64,000 nt of DNA. It comes from Flavobacterium sp. MC2016-06. Its GTDB lineage: Bacteria > Bacteroidota > Bacteroidia > Flavobacteriales > Flavobacteriaceae. Positions 1-8,044 of this stretch are shown piece by piece (the stretch's first letter is position 1; each line of letters opens with the position of its first letter). The DNA lies in NCBI RefSeq assembly GCF_009711165.2, contig NZ_WMID02000023.1:18672-82671 (forward strand), read 5' to 3'. A model generated the notes under the pieces. It did not search any database. It had not been told where the DNA came from and saw nothing but the letters and a program-made list of their open reading frames with translations. The position numbers and the translations under genes were made by a program.

Positions 1-1
1 C

Positions 2-319
2 TGTCAAAGAGAAGAAGAAGACAGACCTTATACTTCTAGATATATTGGAAGTTTAGTTTCAGATTTTCATCGAAATATGATTAAAGGCGGTATTTATATT
101 TATCCAACAAGTTCAAAAGCGCCAAAAGGAAAATTGCGTTTATTATACGAATGCAACCCAATGGCTTTTATTGCTGAGCAGGCGGGAGGAAAAGCAACAG
201 ATGGTTTTGGAAGAATTATGGAAATTCAGCCAACCGAATTGCATGAAAGAGTTCCTTTTTTCTGCGGAAGCTACAATATGGTAGAAAAAGCAGAAGCTTT
301 TATGGCAGAAGCGCTTTAA
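2..319 (+). CDS. fbp: Fructose-1,6-bisphosphatase, C-terminal part (5' end outside window)
   Basis: The reading frame is open from the window edge, so this is the last 105 or so residues of a class I fructose-1,6-bisphosphatase. This gluconeogenic enzyme hydrolyses fructose-1,6-bisphosphate to fructose-6-phosphate in the cytoplasm. Family landmarks are visible: [13 protein letters not shown], then KGGIYIYP, then [16 protein letters not shown], which contains the metal/substrate-binding Glu of the YECNPMA motif. The ATG at 77 is internal and is not the start. A hairpin with a T-run follows the stop codon. The missing N-terminus is due only to the window boundary. Identification is by recognised family motifs. 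Confidence 0.93.
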   Translation, partial: CQREEEDRPYTSRYIGSLVSDFHRNMIKGGIYIYPTSSKAPKGKLRLLYECNPMAFIAEQAGGKATDGFGRIMEIQPTELHERVPFFCGSYNMVEKAEAFMAEAL

Positions 320-337
320 GTTATCATTATAAAAACA

Positions 338-381
338 AAAAACCGACAGATTTTTAAAAGCTGTCGGTTTTTTGTTTTTTT
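338..381 (+). terminator. Rho-independent terminator after fbp
   Basis: An AACCGACAG / CTGTCGGTT stem with an 11-base loop is followed by a T-rich tract. It sits between fbp and the convergent TerB-like gene and could serve both. Confidence 0.8.
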
Positions 382-413
382 AGCTGTAGTTTAAAACTAT
401 AACTAAGTATTTA

Positions 414-845
414 TTATTTATTCATGTTTTCCATTTCGAATGTAAAAGTATCTAAATCTACTTTTTTATCAATTAAGGATAATGCTTTAGAAACAATATA
501 GTCAATATTTCCAGGAGTAAATCCTAATGCTAATCCCATACGTCTTAACATAACTTCTTGTTGGTCACCTAAATGGTGGTCTACGTGTACCATTCTAGCC
601 AAGTCAAATAAACGCTCTACACGCTGTGCGTATAAATAAGGTGGGTTTATTGGGTGTTTCCAAGGATCGATAAGGATTTCCTTGTACTCTTCTTCTGAAA
701 TTTCTAATCTTGAAGCTAATTTATCCAAAAAGGCTTGCTCTTCGTCGTTAATTTTCCCGTCAGCAAAAGCTACACGTACAATTGCAGAGAAATGACCTTT
801 GTTTCTTTGCTTGAATTCGTTATCAAATAATTCTGAAAATGACAT
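414..845 (-). CDS. TerB-like (tellurite-resistance-type fold) protein
   Basis: A 143-residue soluble, all-helical protein. Residues 18-65 (AIVRVAFADGKINDEEQAFLDKL) have the acidic DGxINxEE pattern of the TerB/DjlA-N domain, which may bind metal. The family is common in Bacteroidota and its biochemical role is unknown; no tellurite function should be assumed. There is no signal peptide or membrane segment. It stands alone, transcribed toward fbp, with its own promoter just upstream. Confidence 0.7.
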   Translation of the reverse strand: MSFSELFDNEFKQRNKGHFSAIVRVAFADGKINDEEQAFLDKLASRLEISEEEYKEILIDPWKHPINPPYLYAQRVERLFDLARMVHVDHHLGDQQEVMLRRMGLALGFTPGNIDYIVSKALSLIDKKVDLDTFTFEMENMNK

Positions 846-867
846 AATTAATCGGTTTTTTATCGAG

Positions 868-897
868 CAAAGATAAATCTTATTTTAATTTAACAAA
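868..897 (-). promoter_or_regulatory. Bacteroidota-type promoter of the TerB-like gene
   Basis: On the minus strand a TTTG at 897-894 is followed after 18 bases by TATCTTTG at 875-868. This matches the -33 TTG / -7 TAnnTTTG consensus and lies about 25 bases upstream of the start codon. Confidence 0.65.
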
Positions 898-1014
898 TTT
901 AAATTTCTCATAAATTTTAACTTATTTTTATTTGATGATTTGAAAGTCAGCATCTCTAATCTTCAAAATTAATTGTAAGTTTACAAACCCTAATCTTTTA
1001 ATTTTATAATACCT

Positions 1015-1608
1015 ATGTCACAATTTTGGATTTACTTTCAAATAGGATTAAAGCATGTTTTAGACATCCATGCCTACGATCATGTTCTTTTCTTAATCGC
1101 TTTAACGGTTCCGTATCTATTTAAAGATTGGAAAAGAATTTTAGTTCTAGTTTCTGTATTTACATTGGGTCATACTTTGGCTTTATTACTTTCAGTTTTT
1201 GGAATTATTACTATAAAAGTAAATTTAGTAGAGTTTTTAATTCCTATTACAATTTTAATAACCGCTTTGTATCATTTATTTACCGCAGGAAAAAATGCTA
1301 AGAATGATGGCGTAAATTTGGTATTCTTTATAACCTTGTTCTTTGGTATTATCCACGGATTAGGATTTTCGAATTATTTTAAAACTATTTTAGGAGGTTC
1401 ACCATCATCAAAATTATTACCTTTGGGAGAGTTTGCCTTAGGAATTGAAGCCGCACAATTGATTGTGGTTTTTGTAGTTTTGATATTGTCTTATATAATG
1501 CAGACTGTATTTCGTTTTTCAAAACGCGACTGGGCACTTGTAATGTCGGCTTTTATTATTGGAGTTGTGATTCCGATGATTATTGAAAGCCCAATTTGGA
1601 ACAGATAA
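1015..1608 (+). CDS. HupE/UreJ-like membrane protein
   Basis: A 197-residue integral membrane protein with about six hydrophobic segments. It has the His-rich signatures of the HupE/UreJ_2 family: HAYDHVLFLIAL near residue 19, FTLGHTLALLLSV near 49, and GIIHGLGFSNYF near 112. HupE/UreJ proteins are proposed nickel or cobalt permeases associated with hydrogenase or urease. No such enzyme genes are nearby, so the substrate is unknown. It is the first gene of a tight operon, followed after 5 bases by the dCMP deaminase gene. Annotation is by family signature only. Confidence 0.78.
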   Translation: MSQFWIYFQIGLKHVLDIHAYDHVLFLIALTVPYLFKDWKRILVLVSVFTLGHTLALLLSVFGIITIKVNLVEFLIPITILITALYHLFTAGKNAKNDGVNLVFFITLFFGIIHGLGFSNYFKTILGGSPSSKLLPLGEFALGIEAAQLIVVFVVLILSYIMQTVFRFSKRDWALVMSAFIIGVVIPMIIESPIWNR

Positions 1609-1613
1609 AATAA

Positions 1614-2045
1614 ATGGAAATAAAGAAATTAAATAAATACGACAAGGCCTATTTGCGAATTGCTAAAGAATGGAGTCTGTTGTCGTATTGCAAAAGAAAG
1701 AAAGTTGGTGCGATTATCGTAAAAGACCGAATGATTATTTCGGATGGTTATAACGGAACACCGTCTGGTTTTGAAAATTGCTGTGAAGACGAAGACGGAT
1801 TAACACGCTGGGATGTACTGCATGCCGAAGCTAATGCGATTCTTAAAGTAGCGCGATCAACTCAATCATGTGAAGGTGCAACATTGTACATCACGCTTTC
1901 ACCTTGCAAAGAATGCAGTAAATTAATCCATCAATCTGGGATAAAAAGAGTGGTGTACCATAATGGATATCGTGACGATTCTGGACTTCAGTTTTTAATA
2001 AAAGCAGGTATTGAAGTAGAACATATTTCTGATTTAGAAGAGTAA
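1614..2045 (+). CDS. dCMP deaminase family protein (ComEB/CDA-type)
   Basis: A 143-residue cytidine/deoxycytidylate deaminase-fold enzyme that converts dCMP to dUMP for thymidylate synthesis. The catalytic zinc site is complete: HAEANA supplies the His ligand and catalytic Glu, and PCKEC supplies the two Cys ligands. The YNGTPSG segment is typical of dCMP deaminases rather than tRNA or guanine deaminases. The gene lies between the HupE-like gene (5-base gap) and the protease gene, whose ATG directly abuts the TAA, so the three are probably co-transcribed. Nucleotide activation sites cannot be judged from sequence alone. Confidence 0.87.
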   Translation: MEIKKLNKYDKAYLRIAKEWSLLSYCKRKKVGAIIVKDRMIISDGYNGTPSGFENCCEDEDGLTRWDVLHAEANAILKVARSTQSCEGATLYITLSPCKECSKLIHQSGIKRVVYHNGYRDDSGLQFLIKAGIEVEHISDLEE

Positions 2046-3623
2046 ATGAAATTTAACTCAAAATATTTACCATTAATTATAGGAGCAGCTCTTGCTCTTG
2101 GTGTTGTTCTCGGAAGCCTCATGAGTGCTCCCGCAGACGATCAGCTTTTGGCTAAAAATTACTCAAAAACTAAGCTCAATAAACTGATTGATTTTATCAA
2201 TAATGAATATGTTGACAGCATCAATACAGATTCTATTGTAAATCTTACCGTAGATAATATTTTATCAAAACTGGATCCTCATTCCGTTTACATTCCGCCA
2301 ACAGAACAAGCAGAAGTTGCCGAAAGTATGAAAGGAGATTTCGTAGGTATCGGAATCAATTTTTATATGTATAAAGATTCTGTAGCGATTATAAAGCCTA
2401 TTGAAAATGGACCTTCAGCGAAAGCGGGATTAAAATCTGGTGATCGAATTTTGTTTGCAGGAAAAACAAAGCTTTTTGGTAGAAGACTGCCTTCTGATAG
2501 CTTGTTTTCTAAATTAAAAGGAAAACAAGGAAGCGAAATCGAATTGACGGTTTTTAGAAAATCTGAACAAAAGAGACTTAAGTTTAAAGTAAAAAGAGGT
2601 ATTATTCCCATAAAGAGTGTTGACGCTTCTTTAATGCTAGATAAAACTACTGGTTATATAAGAATTAACCGTTTTGCTGAAACTACTTTTGATGAGTTTA
2701 AAACTGGTTTAGCAAGATTGAAACAAAACGGAATTCAGTCGCTTGTAATTGATCTTCGTGATAATGGTGGCGGTTACATGGAAGAAGCTGTTGATATTGC
2801 AGATGAATTCTTAAAAGACAAACAACTAATTGTTTTTACCAAAAATAAAAACGGCACAACCGAAAAAACCTATGCTACAAAAGCAGGAAGTTTTGAAACA
2901 GGAAAAGTGTATGTTTTAATAAATGAAAACAGTGCATCTGCAAGTGAAATTCTAGCCGGAGCATTACAAGATAATGATCGTGGTATTATTGTAGGGCGTC
3001 GTTCTTTTGGAAAAGGTTTAGTACAGCGAGAAATGGATTTTAACGACGGATCAGCTGTTCGTTTAACCGTAGCACGTTATTACACGCCAACCGGAAGATC
3101 AATTCAGAAACCGTATAAAAAAGGAAACGAAGAATATTTTAAAGAATCTGAAAGCCGCATAAAATCAGGCGAATTGTATGCGAAAGACAGTATAAAAGTT
3201 GCCGATTCTTTAAAGTTTAAAACGCCAAAAGGTAAAATCGTATACGGCGGCGGCGGTATTGTTCCAGATATTTTTGTTCCAATTGAAGCGGAACACGGAA
3301 ATGAAAACGTTGCTTATTTATTACAGACTGGAATTGTAGGGCATTTTGTTTTTGAAGAATTAGATAATAATCGCAGTGCCTTTTCAGGACTTCATTTTAA
3401 TGAGTTTTTAGTTAAGATGAAAAGCTCTGATGCTTATTTTAAAAAGTTTAAAAACTATATCTTAATGACGGGTTTAGATTTAAAATTAGATAAGACTAAA
3501 GCATTGGTAAATCGCTACATTACAGCAGAATTTGCAAGACAATTGTATGGGGAATTGTATTACTACGATATTATTCTAAAAGATGATGCTATGATTAAAG
3601 CCATCTTAGAACCGAAGAAATAA
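2046..3623 (+). CDS. S41 family C-terminal processing peptidase with PDZ domain
   Basis: A 525-residue periplasmic or membrane-anchored serine protease of the CtpA/Prc family. One N-terminal hydrophobic segment (residues about 8-28) acts as signal or anchor. A PDZ domain spans about 85-175, with GDFVGIGINF and GPSAKAGLKSGDRI. The S41 core follows, with the catalytic Ser in the SASASE stretch (296-301) and the Lys in FGKGL (Lys323), forming the Ser/Lys dyad. Such proteases trim or degrade exported proteins by their C-termini. The start codon directly abuts the stop of the deaminase gene. The substrate is unknown. Confidence 0.9.
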   Translation: MKFNSKYLPLIIGAALALGVVLGSLMSAPADDQLLAKNYSKTKLNKLIDFINNEYVDSINTDSIVNLTVDNILSKLDPHSVYIPPTEQAEVAESMKGDFVGIGINFYMYKDSVAIIKPIENGPSAKAGLKSGDRILFAGKTKLFGRRLPSDSLFSKLKGKQGSEIELTVFRKSEQKRLKFKVKRGIIPIKSVDASLMLDKTTGYIRINRFAETTFDEFKTGLARLKQNGIQSLVIDLRDNGGGYMEEAVDIADEFLKDKQLIVFTKNKNGTTEKTYATKAGSFETGKVYVLINENSASASEILAGALQDNDRGIIVGRRSFGKGLVQREMDFNDGSAVRLTVARYYTPTGRSIQKPYKKGNEEYFKESESRIKSGELYAKDSIKVADSLKFKTPKGKIVYGGGGIVPDIFVPIEAEHGNENVAYLLQTGIVGHFVFEELDNNRSAFSGLHFNEFLVKMKSSDAYFKKFKNYILMTGLDLKLDKTKALVNRYITAEFARQLYGELYYYDIILKDDAMIKAILEPKK

Positions 3624-3697
3624 TAATAATTTTTTAAAAATAACTTAGCGAATCTTGCGTTATTCTTGACGAACTTCGCGGTTAAATAATTCAAAAC

Positions 3698-4015
3698 ATG
3701 AAAAATCTAAAAAAAATAGGCGTTCTAATTGTTCTAATGACTTTTGTAATCTCTTGTACTAGTATGAAAAATAATACCAATGCTACAGTTTCAGGAAAAG
3801 TAGACGCTATAGAATCTGGAAAAGATGGTTACACAGCAAAAATTAATACAGAAAATAAAGAAGTATATTTTGCAACCATAAGCATTGTTAATGTTGGCGG
3901 ACCAGAAAATTATAAGCGATTCAAAATTGGAGATGTAGTTTCAGTAAAAGGAGAAATCTGGAAAACCGATGATGAGAATCATATTAAGGTAACAGAAATT
4001 GTCTCTGTAAAATAA
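3698..4015 (+). CDS. Small predicted lipoprotein of unknown function
   Basis: A 105-residue protein with a lipoprotein signal peptide: a KNLKK basic start, a hydrophobic core and the lipobox FVISC with Cys20. The mature part (about 85 residues) alternates short beta-like segments ending in GDVVSVKGEIW, reminiscent of small OB-fold domains, but I do not recognise a named family. It is convergent with the flavoprotein gene, and an inverted-repeat element fills the gap. Position suggests a stand-alone unit. Confidence 0.7.
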   Translation: MKNLKKIGVLIVLMTFVISCTSMKNNTNATVSGKVDAIESGKDGYTAKINTENKEVYFATISIVNVGGPENYKRFKIGDVVSVKGEIWKTDDENHIKVTEIVSVK

Positions 4016-4038
4016 AAACTAAAACTATAAAAAAGGAT

Positions 4039-4115
4039 TAAACCATATAAGTTATATAAGTTCATTTAATATATGCGCAAAGCATTATATTTACTTATAT
4101 AACTTATATGGTTTA
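4039..4115. repeat. AACCATATAAG inverted-repeat element, copy A
   Basis: A 77-base imperfect palindrome whose left arm TAAACCATATAAGTTATATA is matched by the reverse complement at 4093-4115, giving 23 paired bases. It lies between convergent genes and is followed by a T-run, so it can act as a bidirectional terminator. Related copies lie at 19296, 32143 and 51645. The right arm lacks the GAAC that other copies have. Confidence 0.85.
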
Positions 4116-4133
4116 ATTTTTTTTTTTTGAAGT

Positions 4134-4739
4134 TTATCGAATACTATCGTGTGCATGAGTCTGCACGCCGTTATTCCATAAAGTAAGAATATCTGTTGCA
4201 ACAGCAGCGCCGCTTCCGGCAGCAATTGCCAATTGGCTTCTCCAGCCAGCCAAAGTTCCAATAACATAAATACCATTGGCTACTTTATGATCTTCATTTT
4301 TAAGCTGAATACGCTGTTTTTCAGGAAGCGCTTTTTTATGAGGTTCTACATATTGCAGTAAACCTTCAATATCAAAAGTATTGGCAGAACCAATTCCAAT
4401 TACGATATTTTTAGTCTGGTATGTATTTTTATTGGTAGTAACCGTAAATTCAGGAAAAGTTCCTTCTACTTTAACTACTTTTTCATTTGCAATCTGAGTA
4501 ATGTGCGGATAAGTCATTGCTAAATCCTGTGTACTTTCTATAAGTAATTCAGAACCTAACTTTCCTGGTGTAATGCCATAAGCATTGTAGAAAATTGCTT
4601 CTTGTAAAGAAGAATTCTTTTGGTGTGTAAAAATTCCAATTTTTTTATCGGTTACAAAAGCTTTGTTTTTAGCTGATCCTAAAACTAAGGCACAAGACAT
4701 GCCAGATACACCTCCGCCGATAATTAAAACGTCAAACAT
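4134..4739 (-). CDS. Short FAD-dependent oxidoreductase, thioredoxin-reductase-like
   Basis: A 201-residue flavoprotein of the pyridine nucleotide-disulfide oxidoreductase superfamily. The N-terminus has the dinucleotide-binding GGGVSG motif (residues 8-13). The C-terminus has GIYVIGTLAGWRSQLAIAAG, the FAD-contacting signature of thioredoxin reductases. It is much shorter than a normal thioredoxin reductase (about 310 residues): the NAD(P)H-binding domain and the CxxC redox pair are both absent. It may need a partner or another electron donor. It is followed upstream in its operon, with a 3-base gap, by a small membrane protein gene. The function is inferred only at superfamily level. Confidence 0.72.
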   Translation of the reverse strand: MFDVLIIGGGVSGMSCALVLGSAKNKAFVTDKKIGIFTHQKNSSLQEAIFYNAYGITPGKLGSELLIESTQDLAMTYPHITQIANEKVVKVEGTFPEFTVTTNKNTYQTKNIVIGIGSANTFDIEGLLQYVEPHKKALPEKQRIQLKNEDHKVANGIYVIGTLAGWRSQLAIAAGSGAAVATDILTLWNNGVQTHAHDSIR

Positions 4740-4742
4740 AGA

Positions 4743-4943
4743 TTATCTGCCGTTAGTTTTTTCTTCAATTCTTTTTGAAATTCTAAAAATCAAAAGAATC
4801 AAAACGGCACAAAAAGAAGCGGCAATTCCAATAAAAGCCACGACACTGTCTCCTTGAAAAGGGTTTTTAAAGTCTAATAGCGTAATATTAAAAACGATTA
4901 GAGCTAATGCTAAAAGCACTAAGATTGAAGTAAAAATTTTCAT
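4743..4943 (-). CDS. Small two-helix membrane protein
   Basis: A 66-residue protein with two predicted transmembrane helices (about 4-23 and 33-53) and a basic tail (RISKRIEEKTNGR). No family is recognised. It ends 3 bases before the flavoprotein start and is probably co-transcribed with it, so it might anchor or assist that protein; this is only a contextual guess. Confidence 0.62.
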   Translation of the reverse strand: MKIFTSILVLLALALIVFNITLLDFKNPFQGDSVVAFIGIAASFCAVLILLIFRISKRIEEKTNGR

Positions 4944-5049
4944 ATGGCTGTTGTTTGTCTAAAATTATAAAGTATAACTTAAATTGTTAAAAAACACCCT
5001 AAAGTTATATTCTAGGAACTTTAAGGAGGTAAATTTATAAAATTATATC

Positions 5050-5628
5050 TTAGACAAACAAACCTTTAACATTAGCGGCGAATAATTTAACAGCAATCGC
5101 TAAAAGTATCACTCCAAACGTCTTACGAACCACGCCAAGTCCGTTTTCTCCTAATAAAGTTTCGATTTTTTTAGATGATTTTAAAACGATATAAACCAAA
5201 ATGATATTTAATAGAATCGCAATGATAATGTTTATAGTGTGAAATTGAGAGCGTAACGAAAGTAAAGTCGTCATAGTTCCTGCTCCAGCAATTAAAGGAA
5301 AAGCCAAAGGAACAATAGAAGCAGAGCCCGGCTCTTCGTCACGATAAATTCTAATTCCTAAAATCATTTCTAAAGCAAGGAAAAAAAGTACAAACGAACC
5401 GGCAACTGCAAACGAGTGTACATCAATACCAATTAAGTTTAGTAAGCCTTCACCAACAAAAAGAAAAACAATCATAATCATTCCGGCAACAATTGAAGCT
5501 TTTTCAGATTCGATGTGGCCAACCTTAGCTCTTAAATTTACAATAATCGGAATTGATCCTACAATGTCAATTACTGCAAAAAGAACCATTCCGACTGTGA
5601 TAATCTCCTTAAAATCAATTTCTAACAT
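5050..5628 (-). CDS. MarC family integral membrane protein
   Basis: A 192-residue protein with about six hydrophobic helices. It matches the MarC/YchE family in the opening segment (VGMVLFAVIDIVGSIPIIVNL) and in PLAFPLIAGAGTMTTLL. MarC proteins were once linked to multiple antibiotic resistance but their substrate is not established. It is a monocistronic minus-strand gene with a plausible promoter just upstream. Confidence 0.88.
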   Translation of the reverse strand: MLEIDFKEIITVGMVLFAVIDIVGSIPIIVNLRAKVGHIESEKASIVAGMIMIVFLFVGEGLLNLIGIDVHSFAVAGSFVLFFLALEMILGIRIYRDEEPGSASIVPLAFPLIAGAGTMTTLLSLRSQFHTINIIIAILLNIILVYIVLKSSKKIETLLGENGLGVVRKTFGVILLAIAVKLFAANVKGLFV

Positions 5629-5657
5629 ACTTTTTTATTTAAAGGGTTATAGTGCTA

Positions 5658-5665
5658 CAAAGGTA
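5658..5665 (-). promoter_or_regulatory. Putative -7 element of the marC-like gene
   Basis: The minus strand reads TACCTTTG here, matching TAnnTTTG about 30 bases before the start codon. No clear -33 TTG is seen at the expected spacing. Confidence 0.4.
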
Positions 5666-5849
5666 GATAATAAAGTTAGGGCTTTTTAAATTTAGATTTC
5701 AATTGAATTATTTTTGTTATAAAAACACGTTTTTTAGACTAAAAAAGTGATGTATGTAACAAATAGCGTTTTCTTTTATTGATTTCCTACTATAATAGAC
5801 AGATTGTTTTTGCGCTGAATTTATCGTTCAGACATCGAGATAGTTTGAC

Positions 5850-5857
5850 TATCTTTG
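5850..5857 (+). promoter_or_regulatory. Putative -7 element of the DUF3109 gene
   Basis: TATCTTTG followed by GCAC matches TAnnTTTG about 30 bases upstream of the ATG at 5888. The same TTGACTATCTTTGCACTTTA string occurs upstream of queE at 59477. A -33 TTG at normal spacing is not evident. Confidence 0.45.
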
Positions 5858-5887
5858 CACTTTAATAAATAAAGTATTTTTAGCGTC

Positions 5888-6457
5888 ATGTTTCAATTAG
5901 GAAAAACCATTATTTCAGAAGATATTCTTGAAAAAGAATTTGTGTGCAACTTATCAGCTTGTAAAGGAGCTTGCTGTGTTGACGGGGATGCTGGTGCGCC
6001 TTTAAGCGAAGCAGAAACTAAAATCATGGAAGAAATTTATCCTAAAGTAAAACCCTTTTTACGTAAAGAAGGAATTGCGGCTATTGAGGAGCAGGGAACT
6101 TGGGTAAAAGGAACCGATGGTGATCTCGAAACACCATTAATCGATAATAAAGATTGTGCTTATGTTATTTTTGACGGTAAAACGGCACTTTGCGGTATCG
6201 AGCAAGCGTACAATCAAGGAATCGTAGATTGGAAAAAACCAGTTTCTTGTCATTTATACCCAATTCGTGTAAAAGACTTTACAGAGTTTGCCGCTGTTAA
6301 TTATGATAAGTGGGATATTTGTGATGATGCCTGTTCTTTAGGCAAAGAATTAGAAGTTCCAGTTTACAAATTTGTAAAAGAAGCGTTAATTCGACGCTTT
6401 GGCGCAGACTGGTATATGGAGCTTGAAAAAGTCGCAGAAGAACTAAAAAAGTCCTAA
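5888..6457 (+). CDS. DUF3109 family cysteine-rich protein
   Basis: A 189-residue soluble protein of the DUF3109 family, related to YkgJ-type zinc/iron-sulfur cysteine clusters. The N-terminal Cys cluster is [11 protein letters not shown] (Cys20, 25, 29, 30). More Cys follow in [21 protein letters not shown] and [10 protein letters not shown]. These probably bind a metal or cluster, but the biochemical role is unknown. It lies just upstream of the nrdBA genes, separated by a hairpin and a long gap, so it is probably not in their operon. A second cysteine-cluster protein of the YkgJ family occurs at 61569. Confidence 0.82.
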   Translation: MFQLGKTIISEDILEKEFVCNLSACKGACCVDGDAGAPLSEAETKIMEEIYPKVKPFLRKEGIAAIEEQGTWVKGTDGDLETPLIDNKDCAYVIFDGKTALCGIEQAYNQGIVDWKKPVSCHLYPIRVKDFTEFAAVNYDKWDICDDACSLGKELEVPVYKFVKEALIRRFGADWYMELEKVAEELKKS

Positions 6458-6778
6458 AAAATTCCTGAAAAACGGGTTGTTCTATATGGTCATTTTGACC
6501 GTATATTTTAACTCAAAAAAATAAATTTTTACCTCTAAAAAAACTTTTAAAAACAATTAATTTTTTCTTGTTTTTTATTCTAAAAAGTCTATATTTTACG
6601 GGCTCTTAGACGTTATTTTTCTTTTTAAATCATTCATTTACAGTAAATTGATTTATTGTATGAAAATCATTTCATTTTCCGGCGTTGTTAAAAACTATGC
6701 CAGATTGTGAATAAGTTTGAGTTTGATTTTTGGCGTTAAATGACAATCTTTGTAGTCTATTGAATTAGGGGAAATTCA
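6458..6778. other. Intergenic region upstream of nrdB
   Basis: It holds a terminator-like hairpin at 6483-6505 (TATATGGTCA / TGACCGTATA, one wobble pair) followed by TTTTA, and the nrdB promoter near its end. The AT-rich middle shows no ORF. I could not identify an NrdR box by eye. Confidence 0.6.
6722..6752 (+). promoter_or_regulatory. Putative nrdB promoter
   Basis: A -33 TTTG at 6722-6725 is followed after 19 bases by AATCTTTG at 6745-6752, one base from TAnnTTTG. Transcription would begin near 6759, upstream of both candidate nrdB start codons. Confidence 0.55.
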
Positions 6779-6802
6779 ATGAAAAAATTAAACAAAACTG
6801 TC

Positions 6803-7780
6803 ATGTCACAAGTCGAGCCAATATTACAAGAAAATAAAAATCGTTTCGTTATTTTTCCGATCAAACATCATGATATTTGGGAATGGTACAAAAAGATGGA
6901 AGCGAGTTTTTGGACTGCGGAAGAAATCGATTTACACCAAGACTTGACAGACTGGAATAATAAACTTAGTGACGACGAAAGATATTTTATCAAACACATT
7001 TTGGCTTTCTTCGCAGCTTCTGACGGAATCGTAAACGAAAACTTGGCTGAGAACTTTGTAAATGAAGTTCAATATGCTGAAGCGAAGTTTTTCTATGGTT
7101 TTCAAATCATGATGGAAAACATTCACAGTGAAACTTATTCGCTGTTAATTGATACTTACGTGAAAGACGAAACAGAGAAAGCAGAGTTGTTTAATGCTCT
7201 TGAAGTTTTCCCGGCAATTAAGAAAAAAGCAGAATGGGCTTTAAAGTGGATAGAATCTGATTCTTTTGCTGAAAGACTTATTGCTTTTGCTGCTGTAGAA
7301 GGAATTTTCTTTTCTGGAGCTTTCTGTTCTATTTATTGGTTAAAAAAACGTGGTTTAATGCCAGGTTTAACGTTTTCTAATGAGTTGATTTCTCGTGACG
7401 AAGGTGTACACTGTGACTTTGCAGTGCACTTACACAATCACCATTTAGTAAACAAAGTACCAAAAGATAGAATTAAAGAAATCATCGTTGATGCTTTAAA
7501 TATCGAAAGAGAATTTGTTACAGAATCTCTTCCGGTGAGTTTAATAGGTATGAATGCGGTATTAATGACGCAATATCTAGAATTTGTTGCAGATAGATTA
7601 TTAGTAGAATTAGGTTGTGAGCGTGTATATGGATCTGCGAATCCGTTTGATTTCATGGACATGATCTCTCTTCAAGGAAAAACCAACTTCTTTGAAAAAC
7701 GTGTTGCCGAGTATCAAAAGTCTGGTGTAATGAACACAGACAGTGATGCTCAAAAAATTTCATTCGATGCAGATTTTTAG
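6803..7780 (+). CDS. nrdB: Class Ia ribonucleotide reductase, small (beta) subunit
   Basis: The radical-bearing subunit of aerobic ribonucleoside-diphosphate reductase, which makes dNTP precursors together with NrdA. Diiron ligands and the radical Tyr are present in order: EEID early, ENIHSETY (Glu, His and Tyr equivalent to E. coli E115, H118, Y122), [10 protein letters not shown], and [12 protein letters not shown]. With the Tyr present it is class Ia-like rather than Ic. The start at 6803 is chosen because family similarity begins at MSQVEPIL. An in-frame ATG at 6779, preceded by GGGGAAA, would add 8 residues and cannot be excluded. nrdA follows after a 264-base gap, the reverse of the E. 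coli order. Confidence 0.94.
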   Translation: MSQVEPILQENKNRFVIFPIKHHDIWEWYKKMEASFWTAEEIDLHQDLTDWNNKLSDDERYFIKHILAFFAASDGIVNENLAENFVNEVQYAEAKFFYGFQIMMENIHSETYSLLIDTYVKDETEKAELFNALEVFPAIKKKAEWALKWIESDSFAERLIAFAAVEGIFFSGAFCSIYWLKKRGLMPGLTFSNELISRDEGVHCDFAVHLHNHHLVNKVPKDRIKEIIVDALNIEREFVTESLPVSLIGMNAVLMTQYLEFVADRLLVELGCERVYGSANPFDFMDMISLQGKTNFFEKRVAEYQKSGVMNTDSDAQKISFDADF

Positions 7781-7896
7781 CGTGCAAGATTAAATGTAGT
7801 GTTTCCTCTTTCTGAAGCATTATAAAAAAGAATAACAAAGCATTTTTTGGTTGAATCTCTTTCCCAAATCGAAGATTCAATAATAATTTTAGGGGC

Positions 7897-7924
7897 GTTT
7901 CAATTCATATTTCGAATTGGAAAC
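7897..7924 (+). other. Hairpin in the nrdB-nrdA gap
   Basis: A stem GTTTCAATTC / GAATTGGAAAC (10 pairs, one bulged G) lies in the 264-base gap between nrdB and nrdA. No U-tract follows, so it may be an RNA processing or stability element. The gap holds no convincing ORF. Confidence 0.4.
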
Positions 7925-8044
7925 GGGTAACTATTGAGGATCCTGCAATTCTCAAAAAATAAATAAAAAACACACAATGTTTAAGTACTGGAATTCGTTT
8001 TTCTAGTGTCTTTCATTTTTCAATAACAATTAAAAAGTAAACTT

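Noticed and set aside
2363..2611. Minus-strand 82-codon open frame inside the S41 protease gene
   Set aside because: It lies fully opposite a well-supported coding gene, has no family resemblance and reflects codon composition.
6458..6778. NrdR or cobalamin riboswitch control of nrdB
   Set aside because: No NrdR box or cobalamin-riboswitch core could be found by eye; the hairpin at 6483 fits a terminator better.
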